Shown here piece after piece: positions 45,457 to 55,102 of a stretch of DNA of 64,000 nt. The notes under the pieces are model-generated. The model worked only from the letters and a program-made list of their open reading frames with translations. It made no database searches and was not told the origin of the DNA. The stretch covers positions 1 through 64,000 of the forward strand of contig CAJTYA010000012.1 in the NCBI GenBank assembly GCA_910583985.1, written 5' to 3'. Made by a program: the position numbers and the translations under genes. This stretch comes from an uncultured Alistipes sp. (GTDB taxonomy: Bacteria > Bacteroidota > Bacteroidia > Bacteroidales > Rikenellaceae). Position 1 is the stretch's first letter. Each line of letters begins with the position of its first letter.

Positions 45457-46836
45457 ATGACAGAAATTCGAAAACCTTCGATTGGATTTCTCACCCTCCT
45501 TTGTCTGTTTTTTGCGGCATCCTGTTCGCGGAACGATGCCCGGATGCCTTCCGTGCGCGAGCGCGGCCGGCTGACCGTAGTCGTCGAAGACCGCCAGCCC
45601 GGCTATTTCGTCTTCGGGGGCGAGAGCTACGGCTACCAGTACGATCTGTTCAGGGCCTACGCCGATCACCTCGGCGTGGAACTGCATGTCGAGGTCGGCC
45701 GTACTCCTTCCCAGTGCGCCCGCATGCTTCGCGAGGGAGAGGCCGACCTCGCGGCCACGCTCGCCGATCATGCCGCGGCCGAAGGACTCTCTCCGGTGCC
45801 GATCTATCGAACCTCCTACGTGCTGCTGTCCGACAAAAAGACCGCCGCGCAAGCCCGCCGGGCAGAGCCGTTCCGTCTGACGGAGTGGCTGCGGGGCCGG
45901 AAGGTGATGATCGCTCCGGGATTCAAGCGTTCCGGCGCCTACGATATGCTGCTCGACTCGCTGGCCTTTCCCACCGAGTTCTACGTCTCGTCCGCGAACA
46001 GTTTCGAGTCGATCGCCGCGCTGGGCGAGAAACAATACGATTTCCTGATCTGCGAGATGAGCGAAGCACAGTTGGGGTGCGCTTTCCAGAAAAACGTCGG
46101 ACAGGTGTACCGGTTCGCCGAGTCGGTTTCGATGAGCGCGCTCGTCTCTCCGCTCGACGAGGGGTTGCGGGCCGATTTCGAGGCATGGCTCGCCCGTTTC
46201 CGGTGCAGCGAGGAGTACGCCATGCTCAACTACCTCTATTTCGAGAAAGGGATCGTCGGGCAGATGACCGGACGCCGATGGGCCTCGACCGAGGCCGGCG
46301 GCATCTCCGTCTACGACGATCTGTTCAAAAAGATATGCGAGAGGGAGGGCTACGACTGGCGGCTCGTTTCGGCCATCGCCTACAGCGAGTCGCGCTTCAA
46401 CCCGTGGCTTGTTTCGCACCGCGGCGCGCAGGGGCTCATGCAGATCATGCCCCATGTCGCCCGGCAGTTCGAGGTGAGGGGCAATGTGATGGACCCGGAG
46501 AACAACGTGCTGCTGGCCGTCAAGGTGCTGTCCAAGATCGAAAAATCGCTCGACTTCGCTCCGGGTACGTCCGCCGACGAACGGATGAAGATCGTGCTGG
46601 CGTGTTACAACGCCGGCATCGGGCATGTGATGGACGCGAGGAATCTGGCGCGCAAGTACGGGGCCGATCCCGACTCGTGGGCGGACGTGTCGCGCTATTT
46701 GACGCTTAAGTCCGATCCCGCCTATGCCGGTGACGAGGCGGTCCGGCACGGTCGTTTCGTCGGTCGCCAGACGCTGGCTTTCGTCGACAACGTCTACGAC
46801 CGCTATGTCCGGTACTGCACGAGCGTCCGCCGGTAA
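45457..46836 (+). CDS. MltF-like membrane-bound lytic transglycosylase (lipoprotein)
   Basis: It cuts peptidoglycan glycan strands to leave 1,6-anhydro-MurNAc ends. It has 459 residues. The lipobox FAASC gives a lipid anchor at C23. Residues about 35-260 are a solute-binding-protein-3-like domain (RLTVVVEDRQPGYFVFGG), which in E. coli MltF is a regulatory peptide sensor. Residues about 285-440 are the SLT domain: catalytic E311 in AYSESRFNPW, with GAQGLMQIMP and LACYNAGIGHV. An ATG at 45433 overlapping the porin stop is also possible but would give a longer signal. The link to the porin suggests cotranscription. Confidence 0.9.
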   Translation: MTEIRKPSIGFLTLLCLFFAASCSRNDARMPSVRERGRLTVVVEDRQPGYFVFGGESYGYQYDLFRAYADHLGVELHVEVGRTPSQCARMLREGEADLAATLADHAAAEGLSPVPIYRTSYVLLSDKKTAAQARRAEPFRLTEWLRGRKVMIAPGFKRSGAYDMLLDSLAFPTEFYVSSANSFESIAALGEKQYDFLICEMSEAQLGCAFQKNVGQVYRFAESVSMSALVSPLDEGLRADFEAWLARFRCSEEYAMLNYLYFEKGIVGQMTGRRWASTEAGGISVYDDLFKKICEREGYDWRLVSAIAYSESRFNPWLVSHRGAQGLMQIMPHVARQFEVRGNVMDPENNVLLAVKVLSKIEKSLDFAPGTSADERMKIVLACYNAGIGHVMDARNLARKYGADPDSWADVSRYLTLKSDPAYAGDEAVRHGRFVGRQTLAFVDNVYDRYVRYCTSVRR

Positions 46837-46935
46837 GAGGGTGCGTGCCGGGGCGGAAGCCCCGTGTCCCGACCGGAAAATGTCGTAAGGAAATCCCGAA
46901 TCGTCGTTCCGATAACGTCTCTTATTGAATAACAT

Positions 46936-46969
46936 GCGCCTCCTGCCGACGAAAGTCGGCAGGAGGTGC
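46936..46969. terminator. Hairpin between convergent genes
   Basis: A 15 bp stem with one G-U pair (46936-46950 with 46955-46969), loop GAAA. T tails are weak on both sides, but it lies between two converging genes and could serve both. Confidence 0.55.
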
Positions 46970-47118
46970 TGCTTATATCGGGATGCGGACGGTGCTTGCG
47001 GCCGCGGGCTGCGGTCGGGCGGTCCCGCTCCCGGTTCGTCTTGCGCCGTTTCCCGTGTGCCGTTCGTCCCGCGACGTGGCGGATACGGAGACGAGGGAGA
47101 ACCTAACCTGCGGCGAGG

Positions 47119-47901
47119 CTACCGGTTGCGATAAGCGTACCAGTACGCCGTGCCGACGAAGAGGGCGCCGCCCGCGACGTTGCCCAGTGTGGCCGGGATC
47201 AGGTTGTCGAAAACGAACGAGAACGGCGTGACGTCCGCGCCCTGCATCATGCCCAGCGGAATGAAGAACATATTGGCGATGCTGTGCTCGTAGCCGATGG
47301 CCACGAAACACATGACCGGGAACCACAGCCCCAGCAACTTGCCTGCCGCGCTTCGGGCGCTCATGCCGAGCCATACGGCCAGACAGACGAGCCAGTTGGC
47401 GCCGATTCCCCTCAGGAAGACCACGTGCCACGGCAGCGACGTCTTCGTCGCGGCGATGCCCCGGACGGCTTCGTCCCACGGGGCCGCTGCCGTCACGCCG
47501 GTCAGATAGACCATGAAATAGGTGAAAAACAATGCGCCCGCGAAATTGCCCGCATAGACCAGCGCCCAGTTCCTCAGCACGGCTTTCCATCCGATCGTCC
47601 GGCCGAGGACGCCCGGCATCAGCACGGCGTTGTTGCCCGTGAAGAGTTCCGCGCCGGCGAAAACCACCAGAATGAGTCCGAGGGGGAACATCGCTCCCGA
47701 AAGGAGCTTTTGCAGGCCGGGATTTGCTGCCGCGATTTGCGGAAAACCGTAGCCTACGAGCAGCGACAGAATGCCGCCCATGGCGATGTAGATTCCGGCC
47801 AATGCGCTCAACACAAGGGTCTTTCGGGTGCTCAAGCCCGCTTTCTGTACGGCGGCCTGCTGCGCCAGAGCGACGATTTCGGCCGGAGAGGATACTTTCA
47901 T
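47119..47901 (-). CDS. Formate/nitrite channel (FocA/NirC family)
   Basis: A 260-residue inner-membrane channel of five or six helices that assembles as a pentamer and passes formate, nitrite or hydrosulfide. Family features are the broken-helix segment FAGAELFTGNNAVL (82-95) and the conserved histidine H206 in GYEHSIANMFFIP. VYAGNFAGALFF and GNVAGGALFVG are also typical. No pyruvate formate-lyase or nitrite reductase gene is adjacent, so the substrate is open; formate export is common in gut fermenters. The ATG at 47901 was chosen; an upstream frame exists but lacks family content. Confidence 0.93.
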   Translation of the reverse strand: MKVSSPAEIVALAQQAAVQKAGLSTRKTLVLSALAGIYIAMGGILSLLVGYGFPQIAAANPGLQKLLSGAMFPLGLILVVFAGAELFTGNNAVLMPGVLGRTIGWKAVLRNWALVYAGNFAGALFFTYFMVYLTGVTAAAPWDEAVRGIAATKTSLPWHVVFLRGIGANWLVCLAVWLGMSARSAAGKLLGLWFPVMCFVAIGYEHSIANMFFIPLGMMQGADVTPFSFVFDNLIPATLGNVAGGALFVGTAYWYAYRNR

Positions 47902-48307
47902 ACGGATTTCGGTAACGGTCTGTTCGCGGCGGACGGGGCGTCGGAGTGTCCCCGCTTGTGCCACGCATGGCAAAAGTATCGAAAAAACAGTCGTCCGCAC
48001 GGGACGTCCCCGCGTATTTATCAACAAAATTTTGTCAGCGCCCCTCTGCGGGCGGCCCGGACGGTCCGGAATCCGGTGCTTTCGGCCGCCGCGCTTCCGT
48101 TCGCCGGGCCTCGCCGGAGCGGTTCTTCGACTTCGGAGGTCGCCTCGTGCCGTACCGAGGACGTTTCGGAGACTCCTCGTATCGTCCGTGCCGCGAAAGG
48201 CTGGTCCGTCTGGCAGCCGGAGGGCGGAGGCGCTGTGCCACGGGCTTTTCCGACCGGAGCCAGCGCGGAAAAAAGCGCGGAAATTTTGCAATATTCCCGA
48301 AAAGCCG
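47902..48307. other. Divergent intergenic region between the FNT gene and rpsP
   Basis: About 400 bp. The plus-strand promoter of rpsP lies at its right end. I found no TAnnTTTG match for the minus-strand channel gene, and no convincing coding frame. Confidence 0.55.
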
Positions 48308-48315
48308 TATTTTTG
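48308..48315 (+). promoter_or_regulatory. -7 promoter element of rpsP-rimM
   Basis: TATTTTTG, a full match, 51 bp before the rpsP ATG. The leader is AT-rich. Confidence 0.7.
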
Positions 48316-48366
48316 CGACCTGCTTACGTATTGTAGGTTGTGTAGAATCTTTTAAAAAAGTAAAAA

Positions 48367-48918
48367 ATGCCTGTAAAAATCAGATTAGCGCGTCGCGGTA
48401 AAAAGGGCTATCCTTTCTACCATATCGTCGTTGCGGACAGCAGGGCGCCACGTGATGGTAAGTTTATCGAAAACATTGGGTCGTATAACCCCAATACCAA
48501 TCCTGCCACAATCACTCTGAACTTCGACAAAGCTTTGGAATGGTTGCAGAAAGGCGCTCAACCTACCGACACCTGCCGGGCCATCCTTTCTTATAAAGGT
48601 GTGCTCTACAAAAAACACCTGCTGGGCGGCGTCAGCAAGGGCGCGTTCACCGAAGAGGTAGCCGAAACCCGTTTCGCTCAGTGGATGGAAAAGAAGGCCG
48701 GCAAGATCGCAGCCAAGGAATCGAAACTCTCCAGCGACAAGGAAGCTCAGGCCAAGGCCCGTCTGGAAGAGGAAGCCAAAGTGAAAGAGGCCAAAGCCAA
48801 AGCCGTAGAGGCCAAACGTGCCGAAGCCGCCGCTGCTGCCGCTGCCGCACAGGCCGAAGCCGCTGCCGAGGAAGCCTCCGAAGAGGCTCCGGCCGAAGAG
48901 CCCGCCGCCGAAGCATAG
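48367..48918 (+). CDS. rpsP: 30S ribosomal protein S16
   Basis: It is a small-subunit protein needed for 30S assembly. The first 80 residues match the family (MPVKIRLARRGKKGYPFYHIV, then DGKFIENIGSYNPN). The total of 183 residues is about double the E. coli protein because of a C-terminal tail rich in Ala, Lys and Glu (about 110-183), a Bacteroidetes habit. rimM begins 6 bp downstream. Codon use in the first 60 codons is less GC-rich than its neighbours (for example AAA, ATC, ATT), consistent with strong expression. Confidence 0.96.
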   Translation: MPVKIRLARRGKKGYPFYHIVVADSRAPRDGKFIENIGSYNPNTNPATITLNFDKALEWLQKGAQPTDTCRAILSYKGVLYKKHLLGGVSKGAFTEEVAETRFAQWMEKKAGKIAAKESKLSSDKEAQAKARLEEEAKVKEAKAKAVEAKRAEAAAAAAAAQAEAAAEEASEEAPAEEPAAEA

Positions 48919-48924
48919 TCTTTC

Positions 48925-49458
48925 ATGCTGGGGAAGAACACCGCCTGCGTGGCTCGCGTCGCCAAGTCTTTCGGACGCTCCGGCGAATTGCTCGTCAGTC
49001 TGTACGACGTTTTTCCCCGCGACTTCGATGCAAAGGAACCGCTGTTCGTCGAGATCGACGGACTGGCGGTTCCTCTTTTTTGCGACCGCTTCGAACGCCG
49101 GGGCCGGCGCGGGGCGCTCGTCGTTTTCTCGGATTTCCATTCCGAGCGCCGGACGGCCGAGTTGGTCGGTCGCGAGCTTTTCCTGCCCGTCGACGGGGCG
49201 TATGCCGACGACGAGGATGCGGAGGACGAGGGTCTGATCTATCTGGAAGACCTCGTCGGGCTGAAAGCCGTCGTCGACGACCGCTTCGAGGGAACGATCG
49301 ACGATTTCATCGACGGGGAGAACCCGTTGTTCCTGCTCGTGTCGGACGGCCGCGAGGTGTATGTGCCCGCCGTGGACGAGTTCATCGTCGAGACCGATCT
49401 GGAGGCGGGCGTCATCCGGTTCGAGGTGCCCGAAGGGCTGCTCGGTCTCAACGATTGA
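48925..49458 (+). CDS. rimM: 16S rRNA processing protein RimM
   Basis: It helps mature the 3' domain of the 30S subunit and binds S19. It has 177 residues. The N-terminal barrel has ARVAKSFGRSGELLVSLYD, matching the GxxGxxGE-type start of RimM. The C-terminal PRC-barrel part has EDLVGLKAVVDDRFEGTIDDFI and VPAVDEFIVETDLEAGVIRFEVPEGLLGLND, matching the usual LIP-xxxxVIxxVDxxxxxIxVxxPEGL end. It is cotranscribed with rpsP. The trmD and rplS genes that often follow are absent here. Confidence 0.92.
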   Translation: MLGKNTACVARVAKSFGRSGELLVSLYDVFPRDFDAKEPLFVEIDGLAVPLFCDRFERRGRRGALVVFSDFHSERRTAELVGRELFLPVDGAYADDEDAEDEGLIYLEDLVGLKAVVDDRFEGTIDDFIDGENPLFLLVSDGREVYVPAVDEFIVETDLEAGVIRFEVPEGLLGLND

Positions 49459-49506
49459 CATCGGGGCGTGCCCCGTCCGTTTGCCGTCGGAATACCGCAT
49501 GTTTCG

Positions 49507-49544
49507 AAGAGGCGTTCCCCGCGTGGGCAGGGAATGCCTCTTTT
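49507..49544 (+). terminator. Terminator of rpsP-rimM
   Basis: A stem of about 13 bp with one G-U pair (49507-49519 with 49530-49542) ends in TTTT, 48 bp past the stop codon. Confidence 0.75.
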
Positions 49545-50002
49545 CGTGCGGGGCGGCGTCTCGTCCGTTTTGTCGTACCCCCTTCTTTTTTAGTCGTTTG
49601 CTTCGAAAAATGATTTTTTTTGAACACCGGCCCCCTTCTCCTCGGCCCGTGCGTGTTTTTATTCCCTTAAAAAACAGGCATCATACGGACGAAACGCAGG
49701 ATCGGGCGTCATTTTTCTTAACAAAAAAAGAACAATTCAATAAATTATTCTTACCTTGCAACACATTGTCGAATTTGTTGATTGATAAATTGTTGTAAGA
49801 AAAGGTTCGATTCTGTCAAATAGTCGCCGATTCGCCGGAATTACCGAAAAATTGTTACCGGAGGGCGGCTCTTCGATGAGAGATTCGAACGATGTTCACT
49901 AAACGGGAAGGGGGAGAAAAGAGCGAAAAACAATGGAAAATCGATGAGATTCGAAGAGCGTACAGAGAGGAAAATATTATTCGTTCAAAACAAATTTATT
50001 TT
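49545..50002. other. AT-rich leader and control region of the SusCD operon
   Basis: About 460 bp; 49600-49800 is markedly AT-rich. No full TAnnTTTG match is present. The closest is TACCTTGC at 49752-49759, which would give a leader of about 240 bases. An in-frame ATG at 49892 exists but adds a charged 37-residue stretch before the signal peptide, so I do not use it. Confidence 0.5.
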
Positions 50003-53000
50003 ATGAAAAAATCTTTACTGTTGTTAATCGTTTTCAGTCTTGGATTCTGCCTTTCGTGGGCGCAGTCCAAGGTCAGCGGTACGGTTACCGATGCCGACGA
50101 CGGTGCTCCGGTCGGTTTCGCCAGCGTCTCGGTGAAGGGAACCACGGTCGGCGTGATGACCGACGCCAAGGGGGAATTCACGATTCCCGTTCCCAAGGGT
50201 ACGCAAAACGCGACATTGGTGGTGAGCTTTCTGGGATACGATACCAAAGAGGTGCCTGTGGGGAACAGCTCCAAGGTGAAAATTGCGTTGAAAAAATCAT
50301 CCGTCGATATTGATGAAGTGGTCGTGACCGGTTATCAGAACGTCAAGAAACAGACTTTCACCGGTTCGTCCGTCAAACTGAACGCTTCGGATCTGGAAGT
50401 GGCCGGAACGACCGACGTGAGCCGCATGCTCGAAGGTAAGGTGGCCGGCGTCTCGGTACAGAACGTGTCGGGTACGTTCGGTGCCGCGCCCAAGGTGCGC
50501 GTGCGCGGTGTGACGTCCATTTCGGGCGACAATAAGCCGCTGTGGGTCGTGGACGGCGTCGTGCTGGAAGACGTGGTCGACATTTCCAACGACCAGCTTT
50601 CGAGCGGTGACCCGACCACGCTGCTGGGTTCTTCGGTGGCCGGGCTCAACGCCAGCGACATCGAAACGTTCGACATCCTGAAGGATGCCGCCGCGACGGC
50701 TCTTTACGGTGCGCGCGCCATGAACGGCGTGATCGTCATCACGACCAAACGCGGTAAAATCGGCGAACCCGTCATCAACTACACGGGCAACTTCACGATC
50801 CGTACCAAGCCCAATTACAGCCAGTACAACGTGATGAACTCCTACGACCAGATGTCCATCAACGCCGAACTGGAACGTAAGGGTTGGCTCCGCAACGACA
50901 TCGTCAACAGGGCGGGATCGGGCGTGTACGGCATCATGTACAACCTCATCGAACAGTACGATCCCGAAACGGATTCGTTCGGACTGCTCAATACGCCGCA
51001 GGCGCGCCGGGCGTTCCTCTACAAATACGCCTATGCCAACACCGACTGGTTCGACCTGCTGTTCCGCAACTCGCTCATGCAGGAACACTCGCTGAGCATT
51101 TCGTCGGGTACGGAACGTTCCAAGACCTATGCGTCGGTCGGTTTCCTCAACGATGCGGGCTGGACGATCGCCGACCGGGTGAACCGTTATACGTTGAACT
51201 TCCGCAACGACTTCAAGGTCAGCGACAAGATCAGCACGGCCTTTCAGGTGACGGGCAGCATCCGTCAGCAGGAAACGCCCGGATCGTTCACGCGGGAAGC
51301 CGACGTGGTGACGGGCCGTTATACGCGTGACTTCGACATCAACCCCTTCAGCTATGCCCTCAATACGAGCCGTGTGCTCCGTCCCTATGACGACGAAGGC
51401 AATCTGGAGTATTACACACAGAACTACGCGCCGTTCAACATCTTCAACGAACTGCGCAACAACAAGATTGACCTCGACGCACTGGATGTCAAGATTCAGG
51501 GCGAACTCAACTACGAAATCATCAAGGGGCTCAAATACAACTTCATGGGTGCGCTGCGTTATGTGAAGACCGAACAGCAGCACAAAGTGACGGAGAACTC
51601 CAACGCCGCCAACGCCTACCGTGCGGCCGGCAACTCCACCATCCGCGACCAGAACCCCTATCTGTACAAAGACCCCAACGACCCGGCCGCCGAACCGATG
51701 GTCGTGCTGCCCTACGGCGGTTTCTACAACACGCTCCAGAACACGATGCTGAACTACGAAATCCGCAATCAGCTCGTATATAACAAAGTATGGGACAACG
51801 GAACGCGCACCCAAGAGTTCAACGCGTTGGGTGGCGTGCAGGTCAAGGCCGCCGACCGTCGTCGGAACTCGATGACCGGTTACGGCTTCCAATACGGCAT
51901 GGGCGGTACCGTGTCGTTCGACCCCTCGCTGTTCGAAATGCTCGTGCAGCGTCAGTTGCCCTACTACGGCATGGATGAATATTTCGACCGTTTCGCCGCG
52001 TTCTACGCCAATGTCGATTATACCTACGACCGCCGTTATTCCGTTTCGGCTACGGCCCGTTACGACGGAACCAACGCGTTGGGCAAGTCGGCTTCGGCCC
52101 GGTGGTTGCCTACGTGGAACTTCGGTGCCAAGTGGAACATCGCCAACGAGGCCTTCATGCAGAATGCCACGAAAATCGACGCGATGGGGCTGCGTGTGAG
52201 CTACGGTCTGAACGCCAGCATGGGACAGGCCACCAACTCGCGGGCCGTATACCGCAATCAGGAAGTCTATCGTCCGGGCAATACCGAAAACGGCATCACG
52301 ATCGACTGGCTCGAAAACAGCGAGCTGACGTGGGAAAAATCCTACCAGTTCAACGTCGGTTACGACCTGTCGATGTTCGGCGGTCGTCTGAACTTCAACT
52401 TCGACTACTTCGACCGTCAGAGCTTCGACCTGATCGACCTGATCAAAGTATCGGGTATCGGCGGTGAAATGTGGAAATACGCCAACTACGCCGACCTGAG
52501 CGCCCACGGTTTCGATGTGACGCTGGGCGGTACGATGATCAAGACCAAGGACTGGTCGTGGTCGGCCAACTTCACGTTCGGTTATGCGACCAACAAGATC
52601 AAGAACGCCAAGAACCTCGCTCAGGTCTGGGATCTGGTCAAACAGACCGGCGGCAACAAGGAAGGCTATTCGGTGAACGGCCTGTTCTCGGTGCCCTTCG
52701 CCGGGCTCGACCCCGATACCGGTCTGCCGATGTTCTACGACAACGAAGGCAACGTGGGTCTCGACTGCTACATGCAGGGTACCGACACCGACTTCCTCAA
52801 GTACGAAGGCACGATCGACCCGCCCTATACGGGAGGTCTCAATACGACCCTGCGTTGGAAGAACCTTTCGATGAACCTGTTCTTCAGTTTCGCTGCGGGC
52901 AACGTGATCCGTCTCAATCCTATCTTCAGCGATTCGTACAGCGACTTGGACGCGCTGCCCAACGAATTCAAGAACCGCTGGGTGATGACCGGCGACGAAG

Positions 53001-53338
53001 AGCGCACGAACATTCCCGCCATTCCCGACAAGAACACGTCTTCGATCTTCCTCGGCGGCGTGTATCCGTACAGCAACTACAACTATTCGGATGTCCGGGT
53101 GGCCAAGGGCGACTTCATCCGTCTCAAGTCGGTTTCGCTCAGCTACGACCTGCCCACCGCATGGCTCCGCAAGAGCCGCGTGTTCAAGTCGGCTTCTGTG
53201 CGTGTGACCGGCAAGGACCTGTGGTTGCTCTATTCCGACAAGAAACTCCACGGACAGGACCCCGAATTCTACAATTCGGGCGGTGTGGCCATGCCTATCC
53301 AGCCGCAGTGCGTCTTTACGCTCAACCTCGGATTCTAA
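50003..53338 (+). CDS. SusC/RagA-family TonB-dependent outer-membrane transporter
   Basis: A 1111-residue outer-membrane receptor that imports a ligand captured by its SusD partner, powered by TonB-ExbBD. Signal peptide 1-20 (SWA before QSKV). Residues about 23-96 are the carboxypeptidase-D-like N-terminal domain (VSGTVTDADDGAPVGFASVSVKGT). The TonB box is DEVVVTGY at 104-111. The plug covers about 114-240, with LYGARAMNGVIVITTKRGK, and the rest is a 22-strand barrel ending in FTLNLGF. There is no extra N-terminal anti-sigma-interaction domain, so ECF sigma control is unlikely. susD follows after 42 bp. Confidence 0.95.
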   Translation: MKKSLLLLIVFSLGFCLSWAQSKVSGTVTDADDGAPVGFASVSVKGTTVGVMTDAKGEFTIPVPKGTQNATLVVSFLGYDTKEVPVGNSSKVKIALKKSSVDIDEVVVTGYQNVKKQTFTGSSVKLNASDLEVAGTTDVSRMLEGKVAGVSVQNVSGTFGAAPKVRVRGVTSISGDNKPLWVVDGVVLEDVVDISNDQLSSGDPTTLLGSSVAGLNASDIETFDILKDAAATALYGARAMNGVIVITTKRGKIGEPVINYTGNFTIRTKPNYSQYNVMNSYDQMSINAELERKGWLRNDIVNRAGSGVYGIMYNLIEQYDPETDSFGLLNTPQARRAFLYKYAYANTDWFDLLFRNSLMQEHSLSISSGTERSKTYASVGFLNDAGWTIADRVNRYTLNFRNDFKVSDKISTAFQVTGSIRQQETPGSFTREADVVTGRYTRDFDINPFSYALNTSRVLRPYDDEGNLEYYTQNYAPFNIFNELRNNKIDLDALDVKIQGELNYEIIKGLKYNFMGALRYVKTEQQHKVTENSNAANAYRAAGNSTIRDQNPYLYKDPNDPAAEPMVVLPYGGFYNTLQNTMLNYEIRNQLVYNKVWDNGTRTQEFNALGGVQVKAADRRRNSMTGYGFQYGMGGTVSFDPSLFEMLVQRQLPYYGMDEYFDRFAAFYANVDYTYDRRYSVSATARYDGTNALGKSASARWLPTWNFGAKWNIANEAFMQNATKIDAMGLRVSYGLNASMGQATNSRAVYRNQEVYRPGNTENGITIDWLENSELTWEKSYQFNVGYDLSMFGGRLNFNFDYFDRQSFDLIDLIKVSGIGGEMWKYANYADLSAHGFDVTLGGTMIKTKDWSWSANFTFGYATNKIKNAKNLAQVWDLVKQTGGNKEGYSVNGLFSVPFAGLDPDTGLPMFYDNEGNVGLDCYMQGTDTDFLKYEGTIDPPYTGGLNTTLRWKNLSMNLFFSFAAGNVIRLNPIFSDSYSDLDALPNEFKNRWVMTGDEERTNIPAIPDKNTSSIFLGGVYPYSNYNYSDVRVAKGDFIRLKSVSLSYDLPTAWLRKSRVFKSASVRVTGKDLWLLYSDKKLHGQDPEFYNSGGVAMPIQPQCVFTLNLGF

Positions 53339-53380
53339 TTCCCGTCGGCCAAGTTGTTTAATTCACAAGAAAAACGAACT

Positions 53381-55075
53381 ATGAAAAATATATTGAAATA
53401 CGCTTCGGTTCTCGCTCTGGGATGGCTCGCGTCGGGTTGCAACAGTTTCCTCGACGAACAGCCCGACAACCGGACCGAGATCGACACGGAGGACAAACTC
53501 ACCGCTCTGCTCGTCACGGCCTATCCCGACAGGCTTTATGCTCCGGTACTCGAAGGCCGGGTCGACTATTACACCGACGAGGGCGTGACTTTCATCGGCG
53601 GTCAGCAGGGCGCCAATTTCGACTATGTGCTGAGCGCGTTCATGTGGGACCAGTATACACGGACGGAAGCCGGTAACGACTCCTACGAGAAGTTCTGGAC
53701 CTCAACCTACGGTGCGGTCGCCGCCGCCAATCAGGCTTTAGCCTCGATCGAGGAGATGGGCGATCCCGCCAGCGTGAGCCAGCAGAAGGGAGAGGCACTG
53801 GTCTGCCGGGCCTATAACCACTTCACGCTGCTGACGATGTATTCGAATTTCTTCGATGCCGATGGGCGCGGATCGAATCCCGGTGTTCCCTATGTGGAAG
53901 AGCCCGAAAACGTCGTCATCAAGCAGTACGAACGCGGCACGGTGCAGAGCACGTTCGACAAGGTGCTCCGCGACTTCAACGCGGGGATCGGCAAACTGGG
54001 CGGAAGCGCCGACTACGCGCAGCCCAAGTTCCACTTCACGCGGGATGCCGGCCATGCGCTGGGTGCCCGTATCGCCCTTTATTCCGAAAATTACGGCGAT
54101 GTGATCGGTCATGCGGCAGCTATCGGCATTCCGGTGGCTTCGCGTCTGACGGACATGACCTCCGGCGGCAGTCCCCGTGTGAACAAAGACGGCAGCAAGG
54201 CGCAATATGTGGCCGACAACGATCTGCTCCGGACGTACTGCAAGCTCAATATGCACGACTGGAACTCGCTGGCGCAGAATCCCGGCGGTGTGGACGGTAT
54301 CAGCATGGAATTTTCCGGCGCCGATGCCAAGGCCAACCTGCTGGTGATGGAATGCGTGACGAGCTGGCCTCGTGTGGCCTGTAACGGAACGTATTTCTCC
54401 CGTTACGGCATCGAGAAGGAAACGCTGCGCGAAATGCGGACCAATACGGCCGCTGGCGTGACGCAGATGTTGCCCATCTACAGCTATTCGAGCGACCCCG
54501 CAGGCATCGTTCCGAAGTTCTACGAAGACTTCAAATACACGAACATTGCCGCCGGTACCGGTATCATCTATACGAAATTCCCCATCTTCCGTATCGAAGA
54601 GGTCCTCTTGGCGCGGGCCGAGGCCTTCGCCATGACCGGCCGCTATCAGGACGCGCTCAACGACCTGAACATGTGGACGAAGGTCCGTGCGACGTCCGAA
54701 ACGTTCAACGACAACACCAACACGATCTATCGCGATGCGCTGCTGAGCTATTACAGCCGCGAACTCGAAGATCCCGACCACTTCATCAACAGCTCGTTCA
54801 ACCAGTCGAAATGGACGGCTGCCGAGGGCGACCTCGCTTTCCAGAAAGCGCTGATTCTCGCCATTCTCGATGCCCGCACCTTCGAATTCATCAACGAGGG
54901 GCTGCGCTACTTCGATATTCTGCGCTGGAACATCCCTGTCACGCACGTGGCCTACAACAAGACGCGCAGCACGCTTACGCCCGACGACGACCGTCGCGTG
55001 ATCCAGATTCCGCAGGTGGCCTCCCTTTCCGGACTGGAACCCAATCCGTGGGTCAACGTAGGTACTTGGGAATAG
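53381..55075 (+). CDS. SusD/RagB-family outer-membrane lipoprotein
   Basis: A 564-residue surface lipoprotein that caps the SusC barrel and binds the nutrient. Lipobox LASGC with C20. The N-terminal CNSFLDEQPDN is classic for SusD, followed by helical TPR-like parts (SYEKFWTSTYGAVAAANQAL; GEALVCRAYNHFTLLTMYSNFF). The C-terminal SusD block has RIEEVLLARAEAFAMTGRYQDALNDLN and TFEFINEGLRYFDILRWN. The ligand cannot be read from the sequence. The start is the ATG at 53381; an in-frame TTG further upstream is not used. Confidence 0.95.
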   Translation: MKNILKYASVLALGWLASGCNSFLDEQPDNRTEIDTEDKLTALLVTAYPDRLYAPVLEGRVDYYTDEGVTFIGGQQGANFDYVLSAFMWDQYTRTEAGNDSYEKFWTSTYGAVAAANQALASIEEMGDPASVSQQKGEALVCRAYNHFTLLTMYSNFFDADGRGSNPGVPYVEEPENVVIKQYERGTVQSTFDKVLRDFNAGIGKLGGSADYAQPKFHFTRDAGHALGARIALYSENYGDVIGHAAAIGIPVASRLTDMTSGGSPRVNKDGSKAQYVADNDLLRTYCKLNMHDWNSLAQNPGGVDGISMEFSGADAKANLLVMECVTSWPRVACNGTYFSRYGIEKETLREMRTNTAAGVTQMLPIYSYSSDPAGIVPKFYEDFKYTNIAAGTGIIYTKFPIFRIEEVLLARAEAFAMTGRYQDALNDLNMWTKVRATSETFNDNTNTIYRDALLSYYSRELEDPDHFINSSFNQSKWTAAEGDLAFQKALILAILDARTFEFINEGLRYFDILRWNIPVTHVAYNKTRSTLTPDDDRRVIQIPQVASLSGLEPNPWVNVGTWE

Positions 55076-55102
55076 TGTCGAACCGATAAAAACGAAGAAA
55101 AT

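Noticed and set aside
49892..50002. An earlier start for SusC
   Set aside because: It would place a charged 37-residue stretch before an otherwise perfect signal peptide.
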